DNA of 64,000 nucleotides from Pirellulales bacterium (GCA_028279215.1 JANQOF010000015.1:62001-126000); one strand, 5' to 3'; numbered from the stretch's first letter, positions 27,319 to 36,011 are shown. Translations and numbers: made by a program. Notes: generated by a model from the sequence alone, not told the origin.

Positions 27319-27630
27319 TTATTGTTGCTGATCGAATACGGTTTGCTGTTCGACATCTACACGGTCGACGATGCCAATGACAACCGTGTCGATCGGCAGG
27401 TTTTTCGTCTCGGGCGTCAGTCGTGCGCTGGAGCCTTGCGTGATGAGCACCATTTCGCCTTCGCCAACGCCCAGCGTGTCGACCGCGACAAACGTGCGGC
27501 CGGCGCTGATCAATTCCGTGCGCTTCGCGGGGTCAAGGCGATACGGCTCGACCACCAACAGCTTGTGCCCGCGGAGTGATTCCACTTTCTGCGTCGCTAC
27601 CAGCGATCCGGTGACTTTGGCGAGAAACAT
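27319..27630 (-). CDS. BMC-P (EutN/CcmL) pentameric shell protein
   Basis: A 103-residue EutN/CcmL protein: KVTGSLVATQKVESLRGHKL, VVEPYRLDP, VAVDTLGVGEGEMVLITQGS and a last strand TVVIGIVDRV. These blocks define the family of vertex pentamers. It is the third BMC-P of the operon, placed between acetate kinase and the aldehyde dehydrogenase. The C-terminal tail (VEQQTVFDQQQ) is longer than in the other two copies. Confidence 0.94.
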   Translation of the reverse strand: MFLAKVTGSLVATQKVESLRGHKLLVVEPYRLDPAKRTELISAGRTFVAVDTLGVGEGEMVLITQGSSARLTPETKNLPIDTVVIGIVDRVDVEQQTVFDQQQ

Positions 27631-27657
27631 TCGACTCGGGGCCTTGGGGCTAGTACG

Positions 27658-28845
27658 TTACGATTGCTCGACAAGCTGCTTGGTTTGTCGAGCGACGATG
27701 ATTTCCTCGTTGGTCGGCACAATCCATACTTGCGTCTTGCTGCTCGCGGCGTGGATCGGTCCCTCTCCTGAGGCGGCTACGTTTCTCTCCTCGTCCAACT
27801 CGATTCCTAGTTCCGAAAGGTTGCGGCACACGGCGCTTCGTACCTGATGGCCGTTCTCGCCGATGCCTCCAGCGAAGGCGATAACGTCGGCCCCACCAAG
27901 TTCCACGAGGTAAGCGCCCACGTAATGCCGAACGTCGGTGGTGTAGACGTCTAATGCCAACCGCGCTTGATCGTCGCCCGCTTCGGCGGCGGTAGCCAGA
28001 TCGCGGACGTCGCCGCTGGTGCCCGAAATACCGGCTAGCCCCGAATGGCTTGCCAGCAGCTCAAGTACTTCGTCTAGCGATTTACCCATCCGCTGCATCA
28101 ACACCGGCAGGGCGAACGGGTCGAAGTCGCCGACTCGGTTATTCTGCGGCAAACCCGACTGAGGGCTCATACCCATCGAAGTGTCGACGCTCTCGCCGTG
28201 GCGAATCGCGCACACGCTGCTCGAGCCTCCCAAGTGGCACGAGATCACCCGCAAATCGTCGCGACCGACAAGTTCCGCAGTGCGTTCGGCCACGTAGCGA
28301 TGGCTCGCCCCGTGGAATCCCCAACGCTGCACGCCATACGACTCGGCCCACTCGGTGGGCACCGCGTAGTGCTTTAGGCGAGGCGGATTCGTCAGGTGGA
28401 AACCAGTCTCGAATGCTGCCACGAGTGGGATGTGAGGCAGCTTCTCGCGCATCTGCCGCATCGCCGCCGCGTAGGGCGGGTTGTGGGCAGGCGCCACCTG
28501 TGCCATCTCTTCCATTGCTACCAGCACATCGGGTGTCACGTTCGTCACTCCACCGGCCCGACCGCCATGCACCGCCTTGAAGCCGATCGCAGCGACTTCG
28601 TCGGGTGATTGCAAGCAACCTTGTTCGGGGTCGGTCAGTTGCACCAGGCACGCCTCGACTGCCGCGGCATGATCGGGTGCCGCAATTAATAGCTCTCGGC
28701 GATCTTCACCGACCTCGACAAACGCTTGGCTCTGGTCGGCTCCGATTCGCTCCACGCCACCTCGCGCAAGCTGACGTTCGTCGTCCATGTCGAAGAGACG
28801 ATACTTGAAGCTCGTCGAGCCTAAGTTCGCGACTAGCACCTTCAT
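27658..28845 (-). CDS. ackA: Acetate kinase-family enzyme, microcompartment type
   Basis: A 395-residue acetate/propionate kinase. FETGFH, WGFHGASH with the catalytic His, and FAGGIGENGHQVR are conserved family blocks. Two regions differ from classical AckA: the start reads NLGSTSFKYRLFD (usually NSGSSSLKF) and the loop HLGGSSSVCAI replaces HLGNG, while VGDFDP replaces SGDIDP. It would turn the acyl-phosphate made by PduL into a free acid, probably lactate or acetate, and recover ATP. The changes may fit a bulkier acyl-phosphate. No encapsulation peptide is apparent, so it may act in the cytosol. Confidence 0.93.
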   Translation of the reverse strand: MKVLVANLGSTSFKYRLFDMDDERQLARGGVERIGADQSQAFVEVGEDRRELLIAAPDHAAAVEACLVQLTDPEQGCLQSPDEVAAIGFKAVHGGRAGGVTNVTPDVLVAMEEMAQVAPAHNPPYAAAMRQMREKLPHIPLVAAFETGFHLTNPPRLKHYAVPTEWAESYGVQRWGFHGASHRYVAERTAELVGRDDLRVISCHLGGSSSVCAIRHGESVDTSMGMSPQSGLPQNNRVGDFDPFALPVLMQRMGKSLDEVLELLASHSGLAGISGTSGDVRDLATAAEAGDDQARLALDVYTTDVRHYVGAYLVELGGADVIAFAGGIGENGHQVRSAVCRNLSELGIELDEERNVAASGEGPIHAASSKTQVWIVPTNEEIIVARQTKQLVEQS

Positions 28846-28892
28846 GGTTAGCTTCGCCTCGTTAAGCGTGAGGTCATCGACCCGCCAATTGG

Positions 28893-29162
28893 CTACTTGA
28901 AGTAGGCAGTAATCACGCCGTCCGACGGTCGGGCGATGATGTGGCTCGAGATCAGCTCGCCCACTTGGCTGGCTGCCGAAGCGCCTGCCTCAACCGCTGC
29001 CCGCACGCTGCCGACATCGCCGCTAACGACCGTGGTGACCAAACCGCCGCCCAAGTCCACGCGCTTCTCAACGGTGACGTTGGCAGCCTTCGCCATGGCG
29101 TCGGTGGCCTCGACCAACGGCACCAAGCCTTTTGTTTCTACTAGTCCAATTGCTTGTTGCAT
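28893..29162 (-). CDS. BMC-H hexameric shell protein
   Basis: An 89-residue single-domain BMC protein: [20 protein letters not shown] at the start, GGGLVTTVVSGDVGSVRAAV and a C-terminal VGELISSHIIARP. These are the conserved blocks of PduA/CcmK-type hexamers that tile the facets of the shell. It is adjacent to a second, more divergent BMC-H gene. No BMC-T gene is present, in line with other PV-type loci. Confidence 0.97.
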   Translation of the reverse strand: MQQAIGLVETKGLVPLVEATDAMAKAANVTVEKRVDLGGGLVTTVVSGDVGSVRAAVEAGASAASQVGELISSHIIARPSDGVITAYFK

Positions 29163-29204
29163 GATTGACCTTTCACATCGAAGTAGTTGGAGTCTATGGG
29201 GTGT

Positions 29205-29504
29205 TTAGCTCTTTGCCGATGGCGTCTTTTTCTTCAGCACCGACTCGACGTCCTCGTGCGGGCGCGGAATCACCTGCACGCTGATTACCTCGCCAACTCG
29301 CCCAGCGGCGGTGGCGCCGGCATCGGTGGCTGCTTTCACTGCAGCAACGTCACCCGTTACGAATACGGCCGCCAAACCGGCGCCCACTTTGTCCCACGAC
29401 TGGAACGTTACGTTCGCTGCCTTGAGCATCGCGTCGGTCGCTTCGACCAGGGGAGTGAATCCCTTGGTCTCGATCATGCCGAGCGCTTCGACTGTCTTTG
29501 CCAT
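29205..29504 (-). CDS. BMC-H hexameric shell protein
   Basis: A 99-residue BMC-domain protein: [20 protein letters not shown], then [20 protein letters not shown] and [20 protein letters not shown]. It has a short N-terminal extension and a basic C-terminal tail ([10 protein letters not shown]) compared with the neighbouring copy. The pore-region residues differ between the two copies, so the two hexamers may pass different metabolites. It is 42 bases upstream of the other BMC-H gene. Confidence 0.97.
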   Translation of the reverse strand: MAKTVEALGMIETKGFTPLVEATDAMLKAANVTFQSWDKVGAGLAAVFVTGDVAAVKAATDAGATAAGRVGEVISVQVIPRPHEDVESVLKKKTPSAKS

Positions 29505-29595
29505 CTTGTGGTCCTCGCTGTCAAATCGAAAAAGTCAACTACTCCGTTACAACGGGTTCGCGGGCGTGCCGCGAACATCGATCCTTAAACCGTGG

Positions 29596-30306
29596 CTAGT
29601 GCGATTGGCACTGGCACGGCTGTTGTTTCTCAAGCGTCACTTTGGTTGCGTTGTCGAGGTCGGCGGCGTTACCTTCATCGGTATCGACGTGCACCTCGAG
29701 CTTGCTGGTCGCGTCGGCCCGCACTAATAGGTCTTCCATCACCACACTGCTAGACGATTCGATGCGCAGGTTCATCCGATCGCCGTTTTTCACGCCGTAA
29801 AACTCGGCGTCGTGGCTATTCATGTGGACGTGCCGCTCTGCCCGAATCACTCCCTCGGCCAATTCCACCGCGCCGGCGGGTCCAACGAGCACGCAGCCAG
29901 GCGTACCCTTGATCTTGCCGCTCGCTCGCACGGGGAGGTTGATTCCGAGCGAGATGCCATCGGTAAAGGCCAGTTCTACCTGACTATACGACCGCGTGGG
30001 TCCCAGTACCCGAACGCTCGGCAGCATTCGTCGCCGTGGCCCGACCACCATCACGGTTTCTTTGGCCGCGTAGAATCCGTCTTGATAGAGATCTTTGTCC
30101 GGCGTGAGCGTACGACCAGGGCCAAACAGCTTCTCTACGTGCTCGTCGGTTAGGTGTACGTGCCGAGCTGAGACACTCACCACAAGCTCAGGCTCCGTGG
30201 GTGCAACATTTGCATGCCCATTAGAAACCGGAAACGCAAACTGCCGCTGCACGATTTCGCGAACGATTCGTTCGATGTCGGTTTGCTGAAGGGTTGTACT
30301 GCTCAT
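29596..30306 (-). CDS. pduL: PduL-type phosphate acyltransferase with N-terminal encapsulation peptide
   Basis: A 236-residue enzyme that exchanges CoA of an acyl-CoA for phosphate, recycling CoA inside the shell. [13 protein letters not shown] with His49 and His51, and the later [15 protein letters not shown], give the zinc-binding histidines of the two beta-barrel halves. Residues 5-22 ([18 protein letters not shown]) form an amphipathic helix followed by a linker, an encapsulation peptide like that of the aldehyde dehydrogenase. It works between the aldehyde dehydrogenase and the kinase and lies just downstream of the DeoR regulator gene. Confidence 0.96.
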   Translation of the reverse strand: MSSTTLQQTDIERIVREIVQRQFAFPVSNGHANVAPTEPELVVSVSARHVHLTDEHVEKLFGPGRTLTPDKDLYQDGFYAAKETVMVVGPRRRMLPSVRVLGPTRSYSQVELAFTDGISLGINLPVRASGKIKGTPGCVLVGPAGAVELAEGVIRAERHVHMNSHDAEFYGVKNGDRMNLRIESSSSVVMEDLLVRADATSKLEVHVDTDEGNAADLDNATKVTLEKQQPCQCQSH

Positions 30307-30330
30307 GCCTGCGTCTTCTATCCGAGAGTT

Positions 30331-31128
30331 TCAATCACTGGTGTCGTTGGATGGGCTCGCATCGCTGGCCACCTCCTCCGCCAGCGATAGCTCTACTCCA
30401 GCCCCGGCGAGCGGTTCATGCCACTCTTCATCCAGTTGGCTGTCGACCACGACTCGGTCGATGTCGTTCAATTTGCAGACGGGAGCAATGCTCTGGTGGC
30501 CAAACTTGGTGCTGTCGGCCACCAGCAACACTTCGTCGGCCGCAGCGATCATCGCTCTTTGGGTGCTGGCGGTCATGTGGTTGCTGTTGTACAAGCCCGA
30601 CTCCGTGACTCCGGCCGCGCTAATCACCGCTGTTCGCACTCTTAGCGCCGCGAGCATTTCCTCGGCGTAGGCTCCCAGCAACACACCTGACCTGCTGTGC
30701 AAGTACCCACCCACGAGAATCAACTCGACCTCGGGCCGCGAGCTGAACAGGTTGGCAACTGGCAACGAATTGGTGACCACTTGCAGCGGCCGCCCGGCGA
30801 GCAATTGGGCCAACTCGTAAGTCGTGCTGCCGCCGTCGAGCAGCAGCGAATCCACCTCTTCAACCAGCGCGGCCGCAACCCGTGCAATCGCCCGCTTCTT
30901 GCTCCACTCCGACGCTTGCCTGCTGCGGAAATGCGACAGGTCGGGGGACGGCCCAGCGTAAAACGCCCCTCCATGAGTCCGCCGCGCCAGCCCGTCCTGC
31001 TCCAGATGGGCCAAGTCGCGACGAACGGTGGACTCCGAGACTTGCAGCCTTTCCGCCAAATCTGGAAGCGACGCAAATCCTTGTGTGCGAACAAGTTCCA
31101 GCAGATTGTGTCGGCGTTCTTCGACCAT
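30331..31128 (-). CDS. DeoR-family transcriptional regulator of the microcompartment operon
   Basis: A 265-residue regulator. The N-terminal winged helix-turn-helix is ERRHNLLELVRTQGFASLPD plus LQVSESTVRRDLAHLEQDG, the DeoR signature. The C-terminal sensor domain has LLLDGGSTTYELAQLL and the end motif VLLVADSTKFGHQS, as in sugar-phosphate-binding DeoR proteins. It is the first gene of the minus-strand operon, 24 bases before pduL, and probably represses its own operon until a sugar phosphate such as rhamnulose-1-phosphate appears. A near-palindrome at 31,185-31,200 may be its operator. Confidence 0.92.
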   Translation of the reverse strand: MVEERRHNLLELVRTQGFASLPDLAERLQVSESTVRRDLAHLEQDGLARRTHGGAFYAGPSPDLSHFRSRQASEWSKKRAIARVAAALVEEVDSLLLDGGSTTYELAQLLAGRPLQVVTNSLPVANLFSSRPEVELILVGGYLHSRSGVLLGAYAEEMLAALRVRTAVISAAGVTESGLYNSNHMTASTQRAMIAAADEVLLVADSTKFGHQSIAPVCKLNDIDRVVVDSQLDEEWHEPLAGAGVELSLAEEVASDASPSNDTSD

Positions 31129-31260
31129 GGCGGCAATGCGTTGCTCGATTTCCTCCGTATGTAAGCGCCATTTTGCGCGATAAAGATGGAATATTCAATC
31201 AAAAAACGGAATCATATGGAAGATTTATTTCATTAACTGTCGATTTCGATTGTCCTTTGG
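31129..31260 (-). promoter_or_regulatory. AT-rich promoter region of the microcompartment operon with a palindrome
   Basis: The region before the DeoR gene is much more AT-rich than its neighbours. It contains GATGGAATATTCAATC (31,185-31,200), a 16-base palindrome with one mismatched pair around a perfect GAATATTC core, about 57 bases from the start codon. A related half-site, GGAATCATATGGAAG, follows near 31,208. The position and symmetry suit a repressor operator overlapping the promoter; this is inference. Confidence 0.45.
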
Positions 31261-31354
31261 ACCTAAATCATTGTTGTGACGCCGGTTGCGTCGGAGAGTT
31301 TGCCACCTTTATGATCAAGCCGCTCGCTGCTCGTTTTCATCCACGCGGTGCGTC

Positions 31355-32140
31355 ATGAACCCTGATCCGTTGGAGTTGTCACGAATCTCGCACGAAACGT
31401 GGGTCGACCGCGTCCACTACTTTGAAAGCACCGATTCGACGAACAATCGAGCTCTAGAGCACGCCGAGGCGTCCCGGGATTCGCTCGTGGAGCTATTCGT
31501 TGCCGAGAAACAAACAGTTGGGCGCGGTCGCGGCAGCAACACTTGGTGGTCGGGTCCGGGTGCGCTTACTTGGAGCCTGCTTTCGCGCCCGCTCGACGTG
31601 CCGATTGCCCATCTGCCGCAGGTTTCTCTGTCGATAGGCGCTGCGATTTGCGACGCCGTGGATCACTTTGTCGCGGGTGACGTTACGCTCAAATGGCCCA
31701 ACGATGTCTACCTCAATGGGCGAAAGGTGGCTGGAATACTGATCGAACGCGTCGGCGACCCCGGGCTGCGGGTCGTCATCGGCGTTGGCCTGAACGTGAA
31801 TAACTCGGTCGGCGCGGCACCCACTGAGCTTCAAGACACGGCAATTGCCATGACCGACGTGGTTGGCCACGCGGGTCAAGTCTTTGATCGTTCGGCCGTG
31901 CTGATCGAGTGCCTGCGCCAAATCGAACAGTACTTCGACCGCTTCCTGGCACAAGACTCCACTCTCGCCGCCACGTGGCGAGCCCGGTCGCTGCTCACAG
32001 GGCGACAAGTCCGCCTTGCGACAGGAAAAGGCGAAACGGTTGGCTATTGCGAAGGACTGGCCGACGACGGCGCGCTCGTGTTACAAACTGACACTGGCCA
32101 GCAGAAGTGTTACGGGGGAGTTGTCACAGAATTCGATTGA
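31355..32140 (+). CDS. birA: Biotin--[acetyl-CoA-carboxylase] ligase
   Basis: A 261-residue biotin protein ligase of the short type, without the N-terminal DNA-binding domain. ESTDSTNNRALEHA is the substrate-binding block, GRGRGSNTWWSGPGALTWS the biotinyl-AMP loop, and LKWPNDVYLNGRKVAGILIE the second conserved block, which carries the adenylate-binding Lys-Trp-Pro-Asn. ATG at 31,355 was chosen because upstream sequence is not conserved. Downstream lies a biotin-dependent decarboxylase whose alpha subunit carries the EAMKM biotinylation site, its likely main substrate along with acetyl-CoA carboxylase. Confidence 0.94.
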   Translation: MNPDPLELSRISHETWVDRVHYFESTDSTNNRALEHAEASRDSLVELFVAEKQTVGRGRGSNTWWSGPGALTWSLLSRPLDVPIAHLPQVSLSIGAAICDAVDHFVAGDVTLKWPNDVYLNGRKVAGILIERVGDPGLRVVIGVGLNVNNSVGAAPTELQDTAIAMTDVVGHAGQVFDRSAVLIECLRQIEQYFDRFLAQDSTLAATWRARSLLTGRQVRLATGKGETVGYCEGLADDGALVLQTDTGQQKCYGGVVTEFD

Positions 32141-32248
32141 ATCGTTCTGACTCCCCAATTCAATTTTACCCACTGGCCAACTATTCTAGGTGTCTCACCA
32201 AGTTCACTACACGCGGATGTTCCGCATCCTTCGGCTCAGGATTGCGTT

Positions 32249-32563
32249 GTGACAAACTATTGGCTGCTGGCTCAGAGCGACAGCGAAACCTCATTGAGCG
32301 GCTGGGAGGCGATTGTCGAAGGCAACGGCATCGCCATTTCAGTCACGGGAATGCTGATCGTCTTTACCGCGTTGGTGTTCATCTCGGTGTTTATCGCCTT
32401 GATGCCCAGATTGTTGGAATTGCTCGATCCAATCCTTCCCAAAGTTCATTCCCATGTCGCTCCGCCGACTCCCCAGGAGCGAATGCCACAGGATCGCGAG
32501 AAGGTTGTGGCGGCCATTGGCCTGGTGCTGCATACCGAGTTGCAGAAGATCACCAACAATTAG
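32249..32563 (+). CDS. oadG: Oxaloacetate decarboxylase gamma subunit-like protein
   Basis: A 104-residue protein with one transmembrane helix (about 27-55: AISVTGMLIVFTALVFISVF), followed by ALMPRLLELLDPILPKV and a C-terminal amphipathic stretch (EKVVAAIGLVLHTEL). This is the form of OadG, the small subunit that joins the biotin-carrying alpha subunit to the membrane beta subunit. The gene order gamma-beta-alpha supports the call. The start is GTG at 32,249. Confidence 0.85.
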   Translation: MTNYWLLAQSDSETSLSGWEAIVEGNGIAISVTGMLIVFTALVFISVFIALMPRLLELLDPILPKVHSHVAPPTPQERMPQDREKVVAAIGLVLHTELQKITNN

Positions 32564-32614
32564 CGACCGGGTAGCGACAACTGTCAGCGTATCGACCACG
32601 CCAGATCGAGTTCA

Positions 32615-33844
32615 ATGGAAACGTTCAATCAGTTCGTCGAGACGACTGGCTTTGTCAACATGAGTGTTGGCAACGCCGCGATGATTCTCATCGGTCTGGT
32701 GTTCATCGCCCTGGCGATTATCAAAGACTACGAGCCGCTGCTGTTGGTGCCCATTGGCTTTGGGATTCTCATCGGCAACATCCCGACGCCAGCCGACATG
32801 CCGTTGGGTGTGTACAGCGGCGGCGGCATCGTGGTTGAGGATGGCCAAGTGGTTACGGAGAGCGTCGACATTCGCGATTCGCAGGGCGAGATCGTCCAAC
32901 AGGAACAGGTAGCCTACGACTTCGGTAGCGTGCTCAGCTACATCTACTTCGGAGTGAGCCAGGGTATTTTTCCGCCCCTCATCTTTCTGGGCATCGGCGC
33001 GATGACCGATTTTTCGACCATGCTGTCGAATCCCAAACTGGTGCTGTTGGGTGCGGCCGCGCAGACAGGTATTTTCCTGACTCTGCTCGGCGCGCTGTAT
33101 CTTGGATTCGCTCCGAAGGCCGCCGCAGCGATTGGAATCATCGGCGGGGCCGACGGTCCCACGGCCATTTTTCTCGCGTCGAAGTTGGCTCCGGAACTGC
33201 TGGGCGCCATTGCCATTGCAGCCTACTCCTACATGGCGTTGGTGCCGGTGATTCAGCCGCCCATCATGAATCTACTTACCACGCGCGAAGAGCGGCTTAT
33301 CCACATGAAGCCACCGCGGCACGTGAGCCGCCGCGAAAAGATCATTTTTCCTATTGCCGCGTTCCTAATCTGTACGATGATTGCGCCCGGCTCGATTGTT
33401 TTGATTGGCATGTTGTTCCTTGGAAACCTGCTTAAGGAAAGTACGGTCACCGAACGTCTGGCGGCGAGCGCACGCACAGCGATGATTGACATCGTAACGA
33501 TCCTGCTTGGGTTTTCGGTGGGCGCCAGCACCGACGCTGATCAGTTCCTCACCCGCGACTCGCTCATGATCTTTGGCCTGGGCGCGCTTTCGTTCGGCAT
33601 TGCCACGGCCAGCGGAGTGCTCTTTGCCAAGTTCATGAACCTTTTCCTGACGCACAAGATCAACCCGTTGGTCGGCGCGGCGGGTGTATCGGCCGTCCCC
33701 GACTCAGCCCGTGTGGTACAGATGGTCGGCCAAAAAGAGGACCCCCACAACTTCTTGCTGATGCACGCTATGGCTCCCAATGTTGCCGGAGTCATCGGCT
33801 CGGCAGTAGCGGCGGGCGTTCTGTGGAGCGTATTGGCGAAATGA
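32615..33844 (+). CDS. oadB: Na+-pumping oxaloacetate decarboxylase beta subunit
   Basis: A 409-residue membrane protein. The key block GADGPTAIFLASKLAPELLG contains the Asp needed for Na+ transport and decarboxylation, followed by YSYMALVPVIQPPIMNLLTT, both strongly conserved in OadB, MmdB and GcdB. About nine to ten hydrophobic helices are visible. An extra loop (about 85-100; EDGQVVTESVDIRDSQGEIV) lies in the N-terminal third. The complex couples removal of CO2 from carboxybiotin to Na+ export. It starts 51 bases after the gamma gene. Confidence 0.95.
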   Translation: METFNQFVETTGFVNMSVGNAAMILIGLVFIALAIIKDYEPLLLVPIGFGILIGNIPTPADMPLGVYSGGGIVVEDGQVVTESVDIRDSQGEIVQQEQVAYDFGSVLSYIYFGVSQGIFPPLIFLGIGAMTDFSTMLSNPKLVLLGAAAQTGIFLTLLGALYLGFAPKAAAAIGIIGGADGPTAIFLASKLAPELLGAIAIAAYSYMALVPVIQPPIMNLLTTREERLIHMKPPRHVSRREKIIFPIAAFLICTMIAPGSIVLIGMLFLGNLLKESTVTERLAASARTAMIDIVTILLGFSVGASTDADQFLTRDSLMIFGLGALSFGIATASGVLFAKFMNLFLTHKINPLVGAAGVSAVPDSARVVQMVGQKEDPHNFLLMHAMAPNVAGVIGSAVAAGVLWSVLAK

Positions 33845-33849
33845 CCAGG

Positions 33850-34045
33850 AAGCTAAGCACAGAGTACACAGGGGTTACAGAGAGAAACTTTGAGACGTCG
33901 AATCGACTCTGCAGTTGTGTCGGACCGCAGTCGATTCTCGAGAGTTCGATGTGTGGCAATGAACTCGCCAAGGCGTGCAACTTTCAATCAACTTCGCATG
34001 AGTAACGAAGTCCTCATAGTTCTCCGTGCTCTTTGTGGGTAAGTC
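33850..34045. repeat. CACAGAG-type word tracts in inverted orientation
   Basis: AAGCACAGAGTACACAGGGG (near 33,854) and, inverted, TCTCCGTGCTCTTTGTGGGT (34,021-34,040) flank about 130 bases between oadB and oadA. The words match those around the GxxExxY gene at 36,012. The interval shows no protein-like frame. Confidence 0.5.
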
Positions 34046-34060
34046 AGTAAAGAGAAAGCT

Positions 34061-35869
34061 GTGTCCAAGAAAAAAGTTGACTTCATGTGCACCGCGTTTC
34101 GCGACGGGTTTCAGTCCGTTTATGGGGCGCGGGTGCAAACCAAGGATTTCCTGCCGGCGCTCGAGGCGGCGCGGGACGCCGGGATCGACTACTTCGAGGC
34201 AGGCGGTGGCGCGCGATTTCAGTCGCTGTACTTCTACTGTCAGGAAGACGCGTTCGACATGATAGACGCCTTCCGCGAGACCGCCGGGCCCGACGCCAAT
34301 TTGCAAACGCTCGCACGTGGTGTGAATGTGGTCGGGCTCGAGTCTCAGTCGAGCGACGTCATCAAGATGCACGCCGACTTGTTCAAGAAGCACGGCATCA
34401 CCACCGTTCGCAACTTCGATGCACTTAACGACGTTAACAATCTCATTTACAGCGGCCAGTGCATTGTCGACGCAGGTCTGCTCCATCAAGTTGTGGTGAC
34501 CATGATGGAACTACCGCCCGGCTGCAAAGGAGCGCACGATGCCGACTTTTACGCGAAGACGCTGCAGCGGATTCTCGATGCCGACATTCCTTACGATGCG
34601 GTTTGCTTCAAAGATGCCTCGGGCACGGCGGTGCCTTCGAAGGTGTACGAAACGATCAAGCGCGCACGTAAGATGCTGCCGGCAGATGCCTATATTCACT
34701 TCCACACGCACGAAACGGCGGGTGTGAGTGTGCTTGCGAATAAGGCGGCGCTCGACGCCGGCGCGAATGCGATCGATCTGTCCCTGGCCCCTTGCTCTGG
34801 CGGAACTTGCCAGCCTGACGTCCTCGTGATGTGGCACGCACTGCGAGGCAGTGAGTACGAACTGGACATCGACATCGACAAGGTGCGCGACGCGGAGGAA
34901 GTGTTTAAGGAGTGCATGAGCGACTACTTCTTGCCGCCCGAAGCCGTGGCGGTCGAGCCGCTCATCCCCTGGAGCCCTATGCCGGGCGGCGCGCTGACAG
35001 CCAATACCCAAATGCTTCGCGACAACGGCATCATGGCCAAATACCCCGACATGATTCGCGCCATGAGCGAGGTGGTGCGGCTTGGTGGGTACGGCACGTC
35101 GGTCACACCCGTTTCGCAGTTCTATTTTCAACAAGCGTTCAATAACGTGATGTTCGGCGAGTGGGAGAAGATTGCCGAGTCGTACGGGCAGATGGTGCTT
35201 GGCTACTTTGGCAAAACTCCGGTGCAGCCCGATCCGAGAGTGGTGGAGCTTGCCTCAAAGCAATTGGGACTTGAGCCGACCACCGAACCGCCGCTGGAGC
35301 GCAACGACGCTGACTCGAGCAAGGGGCTCGAAGCGGCGCGCAAGAAGCTCCAAGAACACAACTTGCCCGAGACCGACGAGAACCTGTTCATCGTCGCGAC
35401 ATGCAAAGAAAAGGGGCTAGCATTTCTTCAAGGCAACGCCGAGCTTGGTATTCGCAAGATCGACAAGACTGCCGAGGCAACTGCCACTCCGCCTGCGCCC
35501 GACCAGCCGGCCGAGTACACAGTGACCGTCGACGGCAAGGATTACTTCCTCGCGTTCAACGGCAACAACGTGGTGGTCGATGGCAACGTGTACCAGGTTT
35601 CACTCAAGCCGCGTTCGGACGCGAGTGACAACTCTGCGCCCGCATCCACCGGCGCTACCACTCCGGTGAAAGCCCAAATGCCAGGCGTGCTGCTCAAAGC
35701 GCACGTGAATGTGGGCGACCAAGTCAACTCGGGCCAAGCCATCTTCGTCCTCGAGGCGATGAAGATGGAAGTCCCCGTCGCCGCCCCATGCGACGGGGTG
35801 GTCAAGGAAGTAAGGGTCACGCCGGGGCAGCAAATCGCCAATGGGCAAGAGTTGGCGGTATTGGGGTAG
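34061..35869 (+). CDS. oadA: Oxaloacetate decarboxylase alpha subunit (biotin carboxyl carrier)
   Basis: A 602-residue carboxyltransferase with a C-terminal biotinyl domain. TAFRDGFQSVYGARV near the start contains the metal-binding Asp, CFKDASG the catalytic Lys, and IHFHTHETAG the metal-binding histidines of the pyruvate carboxylase-like barrel. A Pro/Ala-rich linker (near 470-490 and 535-550) precedes the biotinyl domain, where EAMKMEV carries the biotinylated Lys568. It takes the carboxyl group from oxaloacetate, or a related acid, to biotin. GTG at 34,061 is the start. The ligase gene birA is just upstream in the cluster. Confidence 0.95.
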   Translation: MSKKKVDFMCTAFRDGFQSVYGARVQTKDFLPALEAARDAGIDYFEAGGGARFQSLYFYCQEDAFDMIDAFRETAGPDANLQTLARGVNVVGLESQSSDVIKMHADLFKKHGITTVRNFDALNDVNNLIYSGQCIVDAGLLHQVVVTMMELPPGCKGAHDADFYAKTLQRILDADIPYDAVCFKDASGTAVPSKVYETIKRARKMLPADAYIHFHTHETAGVSVLANKAALDAGANAIDLSLAPCSGGTCQPDVLVMWHALRGSEYELDIDIDKVRDAEEVFKECMSDYFLPPEAVAVEPLIPWSPMPGGALTANTQMLRDNGIMAKYPDMIRAMSEVVRLGGYGTSVTPVSQFYFQQAFNNVMFGEWEKIAESYGQMVLGYFGKTPVQPDPRVVELASKQLGLEPTTEPPLERNDADSSKGLEAARKKLQEHNLPETDENLFIVATCKEKGLAFLQGNAELGIRKIDKTAEATATPPAPDQPAEYTVTVDGKDYFLAFNGNNVVVDGNVYQVSLKPRSDASDNSAPASTGATTPVKAQMPGVLLKAHVNVGDQVNSGQAIFVLEAMKMEVPVAAPCDGVVKEVRVTPGQQIANGQELAVLG

Positions 35870-35970
35870 GGCAGGGAACAGGAGAGAACCGGAGGGTGTA
35901 GAGCCCCGGCAATTCTGAACTCTGCGCCTTTCGCGATTCGTCAGCGTCTGAGCCCTCAGGCACATTGATT

Positions 35971-36000
35971 AAGCACAGAGAGCACAGAGGACTCTGAGGA
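35971..36000. repeat. CACAGAG word tract, left of the GxxExxY gene
   Basis: AAGCACAGAGAGCACAGAGG followed by ACTCTGAGGA. It is inverted relative to the tract at 36,395-36,430 on the other side of the GxxExxY gene and shares words with the tracts at 33,854 and 34,021. Confidence 0.55.
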
Positions 36001-36011
36001 GTTAAACCTGC

